Source of the DNA: Acetomicrobium hydrogeniformans ATCC BAA-1850
GTDB taxonomy: Bacteria > Synergistota > Synergistia > Synergistales > Acetomicrobiaceae
Direction of reading: 5' to 3'
DNA: 64,000 nucleotides
Assembly: GCF_000160455.2 (NCBI RefSeq)
Contig: NZ_ACJX03000001.1
Span: forward strand, 434,001-498,000
Shown here: positions 26,330 through 34,976 of the stretch, piece by piece
Position numbering within the stretch: the stretch's first letter is position 1
Layout of the letters: each line of letters starts with the position of its first letter
Notes under the pieces: model-generated
Databases searched by the model: none
Told to the model about the DNA's origin: nothing
The model's input: the letters and a program-made list of their open reading frames with translations, nothing else
Translations under genes and position numbers: made by a program

Positions 26330-27241
26330 ATGGCAATGTGGTTGAAAAAGGTCAAATTGTTTGCTCTGTTATGTTTGTTTATTTTGATTAGGATTGGAGG
26401 AACCGCCTTCGCGTCAGATTATGCTAATCCCGACGCAATAGTTAGTGTCGATGAATTGCATTCGCATATCGAAAAAGGAGAGGTCAAGATTATCGACGTA
26501 AGGGGGGGAATGAAATATAAGTTGGGTCATATACCTGGAGCCGTCAACCTAGATTTCGGCAATTTCATCGACAAAAGTTCTCCCTATCCTTACATGTGTC
26601 CATCAAAAGAACAAGTTGAAGAAACTTTGAGAGCATTAGGGTTAAAAAATAATGATACGTTGGTAATATACGGAGACACTCCAAACAATGCAGCTGCCCG
26701 GGTATGGTGGATATTGGATCGCTATGGGCACAAAAACATTAAACTTTTAAACGGTGATATTGCCGCTTGGGAATCCGCCAACTTTAACAAGGAAATGCTA
26801 TCCCCCAAGATTGAAGCCACGACTTACATTATAAATGGCGTGGATAATTCAAAGTATGCATCAGCTGAAGATGTAAAAGCTTCCTTAGATGACCCTAACG
26901 TCGTAATTTTGGACGTGAGATCATATGAAGAATACACTGGAGAAAAACTTCTCAAGGGTGCCAAAAAAGCGGGACGTATTCCCGGAGCCGTTTGGGTTGA
27001 ATGGACTCAGGCTCTGGATGAAAAGGGGCACTTTAAATCATTTAACGCACTTAAGGAACTTTATGAATCTAAGGGTGTTACTCCCGATAAAACAATTATC
27101 GTATATTGCCAGGGAGGCTATCGTGCGGCACATACAACATTTGTGCTACATCGCCTCTTAGGATACCCCAACGTCAAGAATTACGATGGATCATGGGTAG
27201 AGTGGACAGCTTTGGACTTACCTGTGGAAACGGGAAAGTAA
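26330..27241 (+). CDS. Exported double-rhodanese sulfurtransferase
   Basis: A 303-residue protein with a signal peptide (LFALLCLFILIRIGGTAFAS). The N-terminal rhodanese domain has an inactive loop (VIYGDTPNNAA instead of a Cys loop). The C-terminal domain has YCQGGYRAAHTT and ends DGSWVEWTALDLPVETGK. It is a close relative of the protein at 23640-24611 in plan and in its final motif, so the pair probably arose by duplication within the cluster. TGGAGGTG precedes the ATG. It is followed by a long palindrome and the TVP38-type gene. Confidence 0.9.
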   Translation: MAMWLKKVKLFALLCLFILIRIGGTAFASDYANPDAIVSVDELHSHIEKGEVKIIDVRGGMKYKLGHIPGAVNLDFGNFIDKSSPYPYMCPSKEQVEETLRALGLKNNDTLVIYGDTPNNAAARVWWILDRYGHKNIKLLNGDIAAWESANFNKEMLSPKIEATTYIINGVDNSKYASAEDVKASLDDPNVVILDVRSYEEYTGEKLLKGAKKAGRIPGAVWVEWTQALDEKGHFKSFNALKELYESKGVTPDKTIIVYCQGGYRAAHTTFVLHRLLGYPNVKNYDGSWVEWTALDLPVETGK

Positions 27242-27266
27242 TTCTCGATTTGAAAATAATCGAAAG

Positions 27267-27322
27267 ACTTATCTTTTGCTCATACAACTTTAACGTTAAA
27301 GTTGTATGAGCAAAAGATAAGT
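27267..27322. repeat. Perfect 56-bp palindrome (28-bp arms, no loop)
   Basis: Bases 27267-27294 are the exact reverse complement of 27295-27322 with no spacer. The centre is TTTAACGTTAAA. It begins 26 bases after the rhodanese stop and ends just before the SD of the next gene (GGGAG at about 27326). There is no T-tract after it, so it is not a classical terminator. It could form a cruciform in DNA or a long hairpin in mRNA that protects or separates the two messages. Confidence 0.93.
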
Positions 27323-27338
27323 GAAGGGAGTGTTCAAT

Positions 27339-28061
27339 ATGACTGTAAATAACCTAAAAAATCAAAAAACGAAAAATTCCTCCGGCAACATTAAAAGAGT
27401 CTTGACTGCAGTAGTCATTATTGGGGCTATCATATTGATACTGCATAGACTAGGCGTTTTTTCCTACTTGACTCTTGAAAATATTTCAAGGATAAGAGAA
27501 TGGATTTTAAGTTTTGGAATTTGGGGACCCGTTATTTATATAATCCTATGGATAGCGGCCTGTGTCTTCTTTTTGCCGGGATTGCCTGTTGCATTAGTGG
27601 GAGGGATTGCCTTCGGCCCCCTTTGGGCAACTGTTTATTCCTCTATCGGTTCTACGTTGGGAGCAACTGCAGCTTTCCTTATAGCCCGATATGTGGCGAG
27701 AAACATGGTGGAAGAATGGGTAAACAAATCTCCACAGCTCAAGAAAATCGACGAAGGCGTAAAAAAACACGGATGGCGTATGCTTATGATCACGAGATTG
27801 GTTCCTATTTTTCCTTTTAACGTACAAAATTACGTATATGGATTGACAAAAATATCGCTGACAACTTACATGTTGGTATCATGGATTTGCATGTTGCCCG
27901 GCACCATAGCCTATAGCTTTGCTGGAGGGTCTCTGTCTCAGGGAGGAGATATGAAGCAGACATTTATTTATTTGAGCATAGCCGCAGTCTTCTTCGTAAT
28001 TATATCTTTAATTCCCGGCTGGATTCGAAAGAAAAAAGGTGACGTTATAGATAACGTCTAA
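27339..28061 (+). CDS. TVP38/TMEM64 (DedA-like) membrane protein
   Basis: A 240-residue membrane protein with five or six hydrophobic segments. Family motifs are FFLPGLPVALVGGIAFGPLW, the Gly/Ala-rich SIGSTLGATAAFLIARYVAR and the LITRLVPIFPFNVQNYVYGL re-entrant loop in parts. ATG 27339 is preferred over GTG 27321, which lies in the palindrome. TVP38-type proteins are probable lipid or ion-handling membrane proteins and recur in ArsS/glycosyltransferase clusters. Its stop is 37 bases before the oxidoreductase gene. Confidence 0.88.
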   Translation: MTVNNLKNQKTKNSSGNIKRVLTAVVIIGAIILILHRLGVFSYLTLENISRIREWILSFGIWGPVIYIILWIAACVFFLPGLPVALVGGIAFGPLWATVYSSIGSTLGATAAFLIARYVARNMVEEWVNKSPQLKKIDEGVKKHGWRMLMITRLVPIFPFNVQNYVYGLTKISLTTYMLVSWICMLPGTIAYSFAGGSLSQGGDMKQTFIYLSIAAVFFVIISLIPGWIRKKKGDVIDNV

Positions 28062-28098
28062 ACCATTCAAATTTTGTTCATGGAGGTGTGTTTGCTAA

Positions 28099-30711
28099 AT
28101 GACTGAAAAGATAAAAGTAAAACAATATCCGCCTGATGTTATAGAGAAAATGAAAGAGATAGTAGAAGAATGTATGGGAGACGCACCCCCTTTTTGTCAA
28201 GCGGCATGTCCTATGCATACGGATGCAAAGGGTTATATACAAATGATTTCGGAAGGAAAATATAAGGATGCGATCAAGTTAATCCGAGAAAAACTCTTCT
28301 TGCCGGGAACGCTGGGTCGCATCTGCGCTCACCCCTGTGAGGAAAGATGTAAACGAGGGGACTTGAAATACCCTATGTCTATAGCCGAGCTGAAAAGGTT
28401 CGCATCTCAATTTGATAACCCGAGCGATTGGGACCTGCACTGTGAACAAGATAAAGGCAAATCTGTAGCTATTATAGGAGGAGGACCAGCAGGGGCTCAG
28501 GCGGCCATAGATTTGAAAAAAAAGGGTTATTCCGTAACTATATTTGAAAAGCTACCTAAAGCGGGAGGGATGCTGCAGGTAGGTATACCTGAGTATAGAT
28601 TGCCAAGGGAAATTGTCGACTTTGAATACAGCTATCTTTATAAACTGGGTATAGAGATTCGAACGGGAACTGAAGTAGGTAAGGATATATCTTTTAACGA
28701 TATAAAGGACAATTATGATGCCATATTGATAGCTACTGGCGCTACAAAAAGCCTAATCCTTCCCATTCCTGGTAATGATTTGAATGGAGTATTGGGCGCA
28801 CTAGAACTGCTAAAGGACGTTAGTGAGAAAAAACCTGTCGAAGTAGGCAATAAAGCAGTGGTAATTGGCGGAGGAAATGTCGCCATGGACGCTGCTAGAA
28901 CGCTTCTACGAGTAGGAGCCAAAGAAGTACAACTCTTTTGCCTTGAACAAAGGCATGAGATGCCGGCCCATACTTGGGAAGTGGAAGAAGCGGAAGATGA
29001 AGGTGTTATAGTCAACAACGGTTACGGACCCAAGGAGATACTGGGGAAAAATGGAAAAGTTAAGGCCATCAGATTTAAAAAGTGCCTTTCCGTCTTTGAT
29101 GCAGAAGGTAAATTCAATCCCAGTTACGACGAAAATGACATAATTGAAATAGACGCAGATAGTATTATATTCGCAGTGGGTCAACGACCTGACACATCTT
29201 TTATCCCAACAGAGATTGGACTGGAGCTTGAAAAAAACGGAAGGATAAAAGTCCTTCCGGAAACATTAGAGACCAACATCCCGGGAATTTTCGCAGCCGG
29301 TGATGTTGTTATAAAGCCATGGTTTGTCATCGAAGCTTTAGCCCTCGGGCGAAAGGCAGCAATATCAATAGACAGATACCTGGAAGGAAAAGATTTGTTT
29401 GCAGACAGAGACCTCACCTGGGAAGGTCCTTTTGATACATGGTTGGAAAAGGATATTGAAGGGGAGGAAATCTTGCCGAGAGTGCAAACACGCATGAGGC
29501 CTTCACAGGAGCGAATCAATGATTTTAAAGAAGTAAATCTAGGCTTTACCGAAGAAATGGCTCGCAGAGAGGCAGAGCGCTGTTTGCAATGCGAATGCAG
29601 GCTATGCATGCAAGAATGCTTAATGCTTAATGATTTCGCTCACTGTCCAAGGGAGCTTTTCGAAGAAATCCTTAAAAGCAATGAGGTTAATCCCCTAGTT
29701 CCCTACTCTTGCAACATGTGCGACCAATGTACGCTTCAATGTCCAAAGGAGTTTAAGCTGGGAGACAGATTTAGCGACATAAGAAAGGAATTAGTTCAAG
29801 AAGGGTTAGCTCCATTGAAGGAACATAAGCCCATATTGGCACATCAACGACTTGGCTTTTCTAAACTTTTTAACGTTACCGTTCCCGACACAAATACAGG
29901 TAAGACTGTCAGGGTCTTTTTTCCGGGATGTAGCTTGCCTTCATATAACCCCGAGGCCGTAGGTGCTATTTATGCATATTTAAAAGAGAAGTTGCCCGGA
30001 ACCGGAGCTATACTGAAATGCTGCGGAAAACCTACAAAGGCATTGGGAATGATGGAAGATTTCCATCATAAATTTGACAGCGTCATAGAGGAAATAGAAA
30101 AACTGGGCGCTACAGAAGTTATAGTGGCCTGCCAGTCCTGCTATAATACCTTCAGGCAGTACTTGCCTGAGCATATAAGTGTCAAATCTTTATGGCAACT
30201 GCTACCGGAAATTGGTCTTCCCGATGATGCCGTAGGTATTGGCAAAGATACGGGTATAACAGTTGCTATTCACGATTCCTGTGTTACCAGAGATGTTCCA
30301 TCTATACATGATGGCATCAGGTGGATAGTAAAGCAGCTGGGCTATGAAATCGAAGAACTGTCACACAGTAGAGAAAACACGCGTTGTTGCGGATATGGAG
30401 GTATGATAGTTCCTGTTAATCCCGATCTAGCGAAACGTGTGATGTCGAGACGTGCACAGGAAGCAAATTCCGATTGCATAGTAACCTATTGTGCCGCTTG
30501 CAGGGCATCTATGATGGCTGGAGGAAAACAAGGTTTCCATATATTGGACTTAATTTTCGGCGGAAGCCTTGCCGGGCGGGAAGCTCCAGCCCCTGATGGT
30601 TCACTAGCCAGCTGGTACAAGCGCTGGAAGACGAAGCGATTACTGAAAAAAGTAGCCGAAACCCAGTCCAGAAAATCATCGTTAAGCAGCAACAACGCGC
30701 GGGCGGCATAA
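28099..30711 (+). CDS. 870-residue FAD/NAD(P) oxidoreductase fused to Fe-S and CCG (HdrD-like) domains
   Basis: Domain order: a GltD-type Fe-S entry domain (residues 20-110, Cys in CQAACPMHTDA and CAHPCEERCKRG), a FAD- and NAD(P)-binding core (about 115-450, IIGGGPAGAQAA and VIGGGNVAMDAART), a ferredoxin-like pair (about 490-560, CLQCECRLCMQEC and CNMCDQCTLQCP), and two CCG cysteine domains (FFPGCSLPSY with CCGKPTKA; HDSCVTRD with CCGYGG). Such proteins couple NAD(P)H to Fe-S/disulfide-type redox steps. GGAGGTG precedes ATG 28099. It is the largest enzyme of the rhodanese/ArsS cluster. Its electron acceptor is unknown. Confidence 0.88.
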   Translation: MTEKIKVKQYPPDVIEKMKEIVEECMGDAPPFCQAACPMHTDAKGYIQMISEGKYKDAIKLIREKLFLPGTLGRICAHPCEERCKRGDLKYPMSIAELKRFASQFDNPSDWDLHCEQDKGKSVAIIGGGPAGAQAAIDLKKKGYSVTIFEKLPKAGGMLQVGIPEYRLPREIVDFEYSYLYKLGIEIRTGTEVGKDISFNDIKDNYDAILIATGATKSLILPIPGNDLNGVLGALELLKDVSEKKPVEVGNKAVVIGGGNVAMDAARTLLRVGAKEVQLFCLEQRHEMPAHTWEVEEAEDEGVIVNNGYGPKEILGKNGKVKAIRFKKCLSVFDAEGKFNPSYDENDIIEIDADSIIFAVGQRPDTSFIPTEIGLELEKNGRIKVLPETLETNIPGIFAAGDVVIKPWFVIEALALGRKAAISIDRYLEGKDLFADRDLTWEGPFDTWLEKDIEGEEILPRVQTRMRPSQERINDFKEVNLGFTEEMARREAERCLQCECRLCMQECLMLNDFAHCPRELFEEILKSNEVNPLVPYSCNMCDQCTLQCPKEFKLGDRFSDIRKELVQEGLAPLKEHKPILAHQRLGFSKLFNVTVPDTNTGKTVRVFFPGCSLPSYNPEAVGAIYAYLKEKLPGTGAILKCCGKPTKALGMMEDFHHKFDSVIEEIEKLGATEVIVACQSCYNTFRQYLPEHISVKSLWQLLPEIGLPDDAVGIGKDTGITVAIHDSCVTRDVPSIHDGIRWIVKQLGYEIEELSHSRENTRCCGYGGMIVPVNPDLAKRVMSRRAQEANSDCIVTYCAACRASMMAGGKQGFHILDLIFGGSLAGREAPAPDGSLASWYKRWKTKRLLKKVAETQSRKSSLSSNNARAA

Positions 30712-30735
30712 GTTTAAACAAGGCAATTTGCCGTG

Positions 30736-30777
30736 AAAATAAAACTGGGAGGGATCAATCCTCCCAGTTTTATTTTT
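30736..30777. terminator. Bidirectional terminator
   Basis: A 17-bp stem, 30736-30752 with 30760-30776, and a 7-base loop, with T-runs on both strands. It separates the plus-strand oxidoreductase from the convergent radical SAM gene. Confidence 0.9.
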
Positions 30778-30791
30778 CGTTGTAAACTTTA

Positions 30792-31763
30792 CTATTTAAC
30801 TGTTTCGCCTTGACAGGAGGAGCCGGCTCCTGCCGTACAACCGAAACAATGTTCGCCCACAACTATCTTTCTATTGGAAAGTTTGTCATAATCAAAATCG
30901 AATATATGGGAAGGACCATCCTTAATCTTTAAACCCAACATTTGGTTAAAATCACAATCATAAAGATACCCCTCCCAATCAACAGAGATGGTCGTTCTGC
31001 ACATTACATTTTGTACAGCAACGGGATTAAAGGCGGAGATCAATTCCTCCATATAGCCACCATAATTTTCGCTTCTTTGTAGAAATTCCATGAATCTTCC
31101 AATAGGCATGTTTACAATCACAAAAAGGTTATTGAAGTGTACACCGTATTTCCGCAGCAAATGTTTTTTGTACTCTGTTTCCAGCGCTTTTTGGCTTGCG
31201 GGCAAGTAGGCCCCTGCAGGATTGTGAACCAAATGAACTTGCAAATTTGACCCAGACATTCCGTAACCAAGCTTGTTGAGTTCCTTCAATGCTTCTATAG
31301 ACCGAATGAACGTATTTTCGCCACGTTGTCTATCCGTTCTCGAGGGATTATAATCGGGAAGCGAACCCACTAGTTCGATGCCCAATTTACTGTAAATTTC
31401 TAAATATCGACGCCATGGTTCATTGAGTAATATCACCAGATTTGTTCGCACGATAATCCGTCTAGAAGGCCTTGCGAGCATTTTCAAAAACCAAGCAAGA
31501 TCGGGATGCATCTCAGGAGATCCTCCTGTTATGTCAACTACAGAAATATTATTGGCATCAATAACATTGAGGCAGGCTTCCAGAATCTCTCTAGACATTA
31601 TCTCCTCTCTTTTGGGCGAGGCATTGACATGGCAATGCTTGCAACATAAATTGCATCGTCTAGTGATATTAAGCTGTAATATTTGCACTCCTGTAGCTCG
31701 CAAGGGCATCATATTCAAGCTGCAAAGCTTATTTTCAAAACTTTCAGCAACTTTTGTCTCCAT
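30792..31763 (-). CDS. arsS: ArsS-like radical SAM protein (DUF3641 C-terminal domain)
   Basis: A 323-residue enzyme. The radical SAM cluster motif is CNLCCKHCHVNA near residue 38, followed by the SAM-binding VVDITGGSPEMHP. The C-terminal half carries the DUF3641 signature NMPIGRFMEFLQRS, VMCRTTISVDWEGYLYDCDF, and the HCFGCTAGAGSSCQG tail that binds a further cluster. ArsS of photosynthetic microbes acts on methylated arsenic in arsenosugar formation, but no arsM is in this window. It is followed in families by the peroxidase-like gene, encoded here just upstream. It is convergent with the oxidoreductase. Confidence 0.9.
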   Translation of the reverse strand: METKVAESFENKLCSLNMMPLRATGVQILQLNITRRCNLCCKHCHVNASPKREEIMSREILEACLNVIDANNISVVDITGGSPEMHPDLAWFLKMLARPSRRIIVRTNLVILLNEPWRRYLEIYSKLGIELVGSLPDYNPSRTDRQRGENTFIRSIEALKELNKLGYGMSGSNLQVHLVHNPAGAYLPASQKALETEYKKHLLRKYGVHFNNLFVIVNMPIGRFMEFLQRSENYGGYMEELISAFNPVAVQNVMCRTTISVDWEGYLYDCDFNQMLGLKIKDGPSHIFDFDYDKLSNRKIVVGEHCFGCTAGAGSSCQGETVK

Positions 31764-31784
31764 GGCCTGGCTATCTCCCCTTTT

Positions 31785-32120
31785 TTACATTTCTTTCTGC
31801 TTTATAATCTTACGCATCTGCGTTGCATGGGCTAAAGTATCTCCAGCAACCATCGAGGCTGCTACATGCACAGCCTCCATCATCTCATCATTGCTTACAC
31901 CCAAAGACAGACACTTATTAGTATAAGCATCTATGCAATATGGACAGTGACGAACTGTTGCAACTGCTAGGGCTATCAAGGCTTTTTCGCGTTCTGTCAA
32001 AGTTCCTGCGCTTGTGGCAGCACCGTAATAATCGAAAAATTTCTTACCTAACTCAGATGCATATTCCACTATATTAGGAAAATCCTTAAGATCTTTTTGT
32101 TCATAATATGATTGAGACAT
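31785..32120 (-). CDS. AhpD/carboxymuconolactone decarboxylase-like protein (ArsS-associated)
   Basis: A 111-residue protein with the AhpD-type redox motif CPYC followed by a conserved His region (HCPYCIDAYTNKCLSLG, then VHVAASMVAGDTLAHA). ATG 32120 is used because GGAGGTG stands upstream; the longer frame has no SD. This subfamily is regularly adjacent to ArsS and is annotated as an arsenosugar-associated peroxidase-like protein. It forms an operon with the radical SAM gene (22-base gap). The catalytic first residue is Cys here, not selenocysteine. Confidence 0.88.
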   Translation of the reverse strand: MSQSYYEQKDLKDFPNIVEYASELGKKFFDYYGAATSAGTLTEREKALIALAVATVRHCPYCIDAYTNKCLSLGVSNDEMMEAVHVAASMVAGDTLAHATQMRKIIKQKEM

Positions 32121-32234
32121 ATAAATTACACCTCCGATGAAATTCAATTTATACCTATCAGGGTTTATTATACATAAAAATAATGTATTTAGAAGACCTA
32201 TATACAGAAGTCATTCTTATATTTAATTCCACAT

Positions 32235-33464
32235 CTAAATATTGGTAAAAGTTTTTAAAAACCTTAGCCTCTCCGGAATGGGCGGATGTGTGCAGTACCA
32301 CGCTTTATATAAAAAATGCCGAGGCAACCAGGCCATGTTATCGGTCGATATTTTTGAAAGTGCGTTTATCATTAGACTACTGCCTGCATGTCGGGCAGCA
32401 AATAAGTCGGCCTTTGTTTCTTGTCGCCTTATAAAGTTCAGCAGGCAGGGTTGAAAAAAGAGAGTAACTACCATATTTAACAGAAGAAAGGCATAAATGG
32501 CGAACTGTTGAGGATTTTGAATTTGAAAATCATACATGAAGCCGACATTGGACATGACAAAGGCGAAGTATACTAAGACCGCTTGAATCGCTAAAACCAA
32601 GCCTATGCGCTTCAGGGCGTGTGCAAGTTTCCAATGCCCCAGTTCATGTAACAAAACGGCAATAACTTCATCCGCGGCGAGGCTCGAAACAAGGGTATCG
32701 AAGAGCACTATCTTTTTATTCCTTCCAAGACCTGTTACGAAGGCATTGCTATGCAACGTCCTCTTGGATGCATTGGCGACAAAAACTTTTATTTTATTGA
32801 TGCCCAATTTACGCAACAACTCATTGATTTTAAATATGAGCTCCTCATCGGCAAGAGGGTTAAGTTCAAAGAAAAGCGGGATGACCACCAAGGGGACAAG
32901 TATCATGGCAACGATTTCAAACAAAGCGAAGACAAACATCAGATAAAGTGGCCATATCCGACTTTCAAATATAACGGCAAAACAGGCAAATCCCAAAAAA
33001 GACAACAAAACAATAAAACTTAATACTATGGCTTGGTCTTTGATGAATATGCTTTTAGTAGTCTTATTAAATTTATACTTACTTTCGACATAGAATACTT
33101 TAGCCCACGCCCATGGGAAAGAAGATACCCAAAAAAGAAGCCCAAAAGCAATGCCGAATGCTCCGGCCCTGAAAATGGGCGAACTAATTTGAGCGGTTAA
33201 ACCATCGACAAGTTTTGGAAGGTCATAGGCGACGATAATAGCGCTTATTAAGTAATTGGTGAGCGTTTCTCCCAAAGAGATTCTCAAGTGTTCAATGGCG
33301 TAGTCAACGTTTTTGTCGTTAACTGTGGACTTTTGGACGTAGCCATCAAAAACCGTATTGAGATTTAACTTCATTTTAATCAGATGTCGCCACTCCAGTG
33401 AATGAAGAAAAACCTCCCACGTTACGGCTCCGATCCACAAAATCCAAAAAATTTGTTTCCACAT
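32235..33464 (-). CDS. M48 family membrane metalloprotease (Ste24/CAAX protease type)
   Basis: A 409-residue membrane protein with about six transmembrane segments. It has the zinc motif LLHELGHWKLAH (around residue 275) and the third-ligand region RQETKADLFAARHAG. An N-terminal Peptidase_M48_N-like half precedes the catalytic half. The C-terminal end HPPIPERLRFL is typical. Ste24-like proteases clear membrane proteins. It lies 18 bases downstream of thiE on the same strand, perhaps by read-through only. Confidence 0.92.
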   Translation of the reverse strand: MWKQIFWILWIGAVTWEVFLHSLEWRHLIKMKLNLNTVFDGYVQKSTVNDKNVDYAIEHLRISLGETLTNYLISAIIVAYDLPKLVDGLTAQISSPIFRAGAFGIAFGLLFWVSSFPWAWAKVFYVESKYKFNKTTKSIFIKDQAIVLSFIVLLSFLGFACFAVIFESRIWPLYLMFVFALFEIVAMILVPLVVIPLFFELNPLADEELIFKINELLRKLGINKIKVFVANASKRTLHSNAFVTGLGRNKKIVLFDTLVSSLAADEVIAVLLHELGHWKLAHALKRIGLVLAIQAVLVYFAFVMSNVGFMYDFQIQNPQQFAIYAFLLLNMVVTLFFQPCLLNFIRRQETKADLFAARHAGSSLMINALSKISTDNMAWLPRHFLYKAWYCTHPPIPERLRFLKTFTNI

Positions 33465-33482
33465 ACGAGGTATACCGCTAAA

Positions 33483-34115
33483 TTAAGAAACTAAAGACCT
33501 CAAAGTCCTTGCAGCGCCAGCTATGTCCTTTTGCGATATTACAGCAGATATTACAGCAACGCCCACTGCTCCAGCTTGCAAAGCCTGCTTTACGTTATGT
33601 ACCCCTATCCCCCCAATTGCCACGCAGGGCAATTTTGTGTTAACGCAAACCTCTTTCAACCCTTCGATGCCTATCGTCTTCGCATCAGGCTTGCTGGACG
33701 TTCCGAAGACATCTCCTACTCCAAGATAATCAGCGCCTTTCCTTTCTGCTTCGATTGCCTGATCTGGAGTTCTAACGGATATGCCTATAATAAAACCTTC
33801 GGGAGCTATTTTTTCCGCTGCCTCTAGAGGCAAATCTTCCTGTCCAAGATGGACGCCATCGGCACCGGCGGTCAAAGCTACATCTAACCTGTCGTTTACT
33901 ATGAAAAGAACGCCCTTTTCTTTGCATATTTCTTTTATCGCTAAAGCAGCCCGATAAAAGTCTCGCCCCTGCATCCTTTTATCGCGAAGTTGAATGGCTG
34001 TAGCGCCCCCTTGTATAGCCAATCTTGCCTGGTCGCACAAAGGCACTCCCCTTCCCAATCTCCTGTCCAATATAACGTAAAGCTTTAATCTATCCTTCAA
34101 ATCCAATAACTTCAC
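33483..34115 (-). CDS. thiE: Thiamine-phosphate synthase
   Basis: A 210-residue TIM-barrel enzyme joining HMP-PP and HET-P to thiamine phosphate. Motifs are QLRDKRMQGRDF, FIVNDRLDVALTAGADGVHLGQEDLP, GISVRTPDQA and the phosphate loop AIGGIGVHNVKQALQAGA. The start may be GTG 34115 or TTG 34106; the AAGG SD fits the second slightly better. Last enzyme gene of thiD-thiM-thiE, which are tightly packed. Confidence 0.94.
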   Translation of the reverse strand: MKLLDLKDRLKLYVILDRRLGRGVPLCDQARLAIQGGATAIQLRDKRMQGRDFYRAALAIKEICKEKGVLFIVNDRLDVALTAGADGVHLGQEDLPLEAAEKIAPEGFIIGISVRTPDQAIEAERKGADYLGVGDVFGTSSKPDAKTIGIEGLKEVCVNTKLPCVAIGGIGVHNVKQALQAGAVGVAVISAVISQKDIAGAARTLRSLVS

Positions 34116-34127
34116 CTTCTTGCAGCA

Positions 34128-34943
34128 CTATAAATCTAATATTTGCCACTTTGGAAACACGATGGACGAGGGGTTTCTTACGCAAGCAAAAAGGGCATCA
34201 AATAGGTTGCAATGAAAACTCCCGGGACCGTAGGATTTCTTAACCGCCACTTCTGCAACAAAACCCATCAATGCCAGAGACGCCAAAGCTGCAACCAAAG
34301 GTTCAGTTATAGCCATGCAAGCTGCTATGATAGTGCCCACATAACATCCTGATCCGGAAATGAGGGAAAGCCATTCGTGACCGCTCTCTAAGGCAAAGAC
34401 GTCTCTTCCGTCAGAAACATAATCTATCGGGCCTGTGGCAACGGCAATACAGTTATATTTGCGTGAGACTGTTTTGGCAGCCAGTGCAGCTCGGGGAGAA
34501 TCTGCTGAATCAACTCCTCGCACTTGAGCGCCCTCACCGCCAAGCAATGAGATCTCAGCACCGTTGCCCTTTATTACGCCAAAAGCCTTAGTATCGAGTA
34601 ACCTTTCTACAAGATCCGTTCTCATATTAGTCGCTCCATAGCCAACCGGATCAATGAGGGCAGGTCTTCCCAATTCTCTAGCCTCTCTTGCCGCAACGAA
34701 CATGGCTTCAATTCCTTCTCTCGTAGGGGTACCTATGTTAACCAACAATGAATCAGATACGGCGACCAATTCAGCAGCTTCTCCGGGATAAAGCGACATA
34801 ACGGGAGAAGCACCAATAGCCAAAGCCAAATGAGCCTGCCCACTAATAGCTACCATGTTGGTCATGTGATATATTAATGGTTTATGCTGCAGCAAATTGT
34901 TAAATACATCGGCAAAGCGAGTTTCCAATTCTAGATTGTCCAT
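34128..34943 (-). CDS. thiM: Hydroxyethylthiazole kinase
   Basis: A 271-residue ThiM: it opens with PLIYHMTNMVAISGQAHLAL, carries GASPVMSLYPGEAAEL and LVNIGTPT, and has the catalytic region LISGSGCYVGTIIAA near residue 195 (GSGC motif). It salvages the thiazole moiety by phosphorylation for ThiE. With ThiD and ThiE this makes a thiamine salvage set; no de novo genes (thiC, thiG) are in the window. Confidence 0.94.
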   Translation of the reverse strand: MDNLELETRFADVFNNLLQHKPLIYHMTNMVAISGQAHLALAIGASPVMSLYPGEAAELVAVSDSLLVNIGTPTREGIEAMFVAAREARELGRPALIDPVGYGATNMRTDLVERLLDTKAFGVIKGNGAEISLLGGEGAQVRGVDSADSPRAALAAKTVSRKYNCIAVATGPIDYVSDGRDVFALESGHEWLSLISGSGCYVGTIIAACMAITEPLVAALASLALMGFVAEVAVKKSYGPGSFHCNLFDALFACVRNPSSIVFPKWQILDL

Positions 34944-34976
34944 CTACACACCCCCATCTAGCGAAAAGAAAGCTGT

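Noticed and set aside
31785-32120. Selenocysteine in the AhpD-like partner of ArsS
   Set aside because: Its redox motif is CPYC with normal Cys codons and no in-frame UGA.
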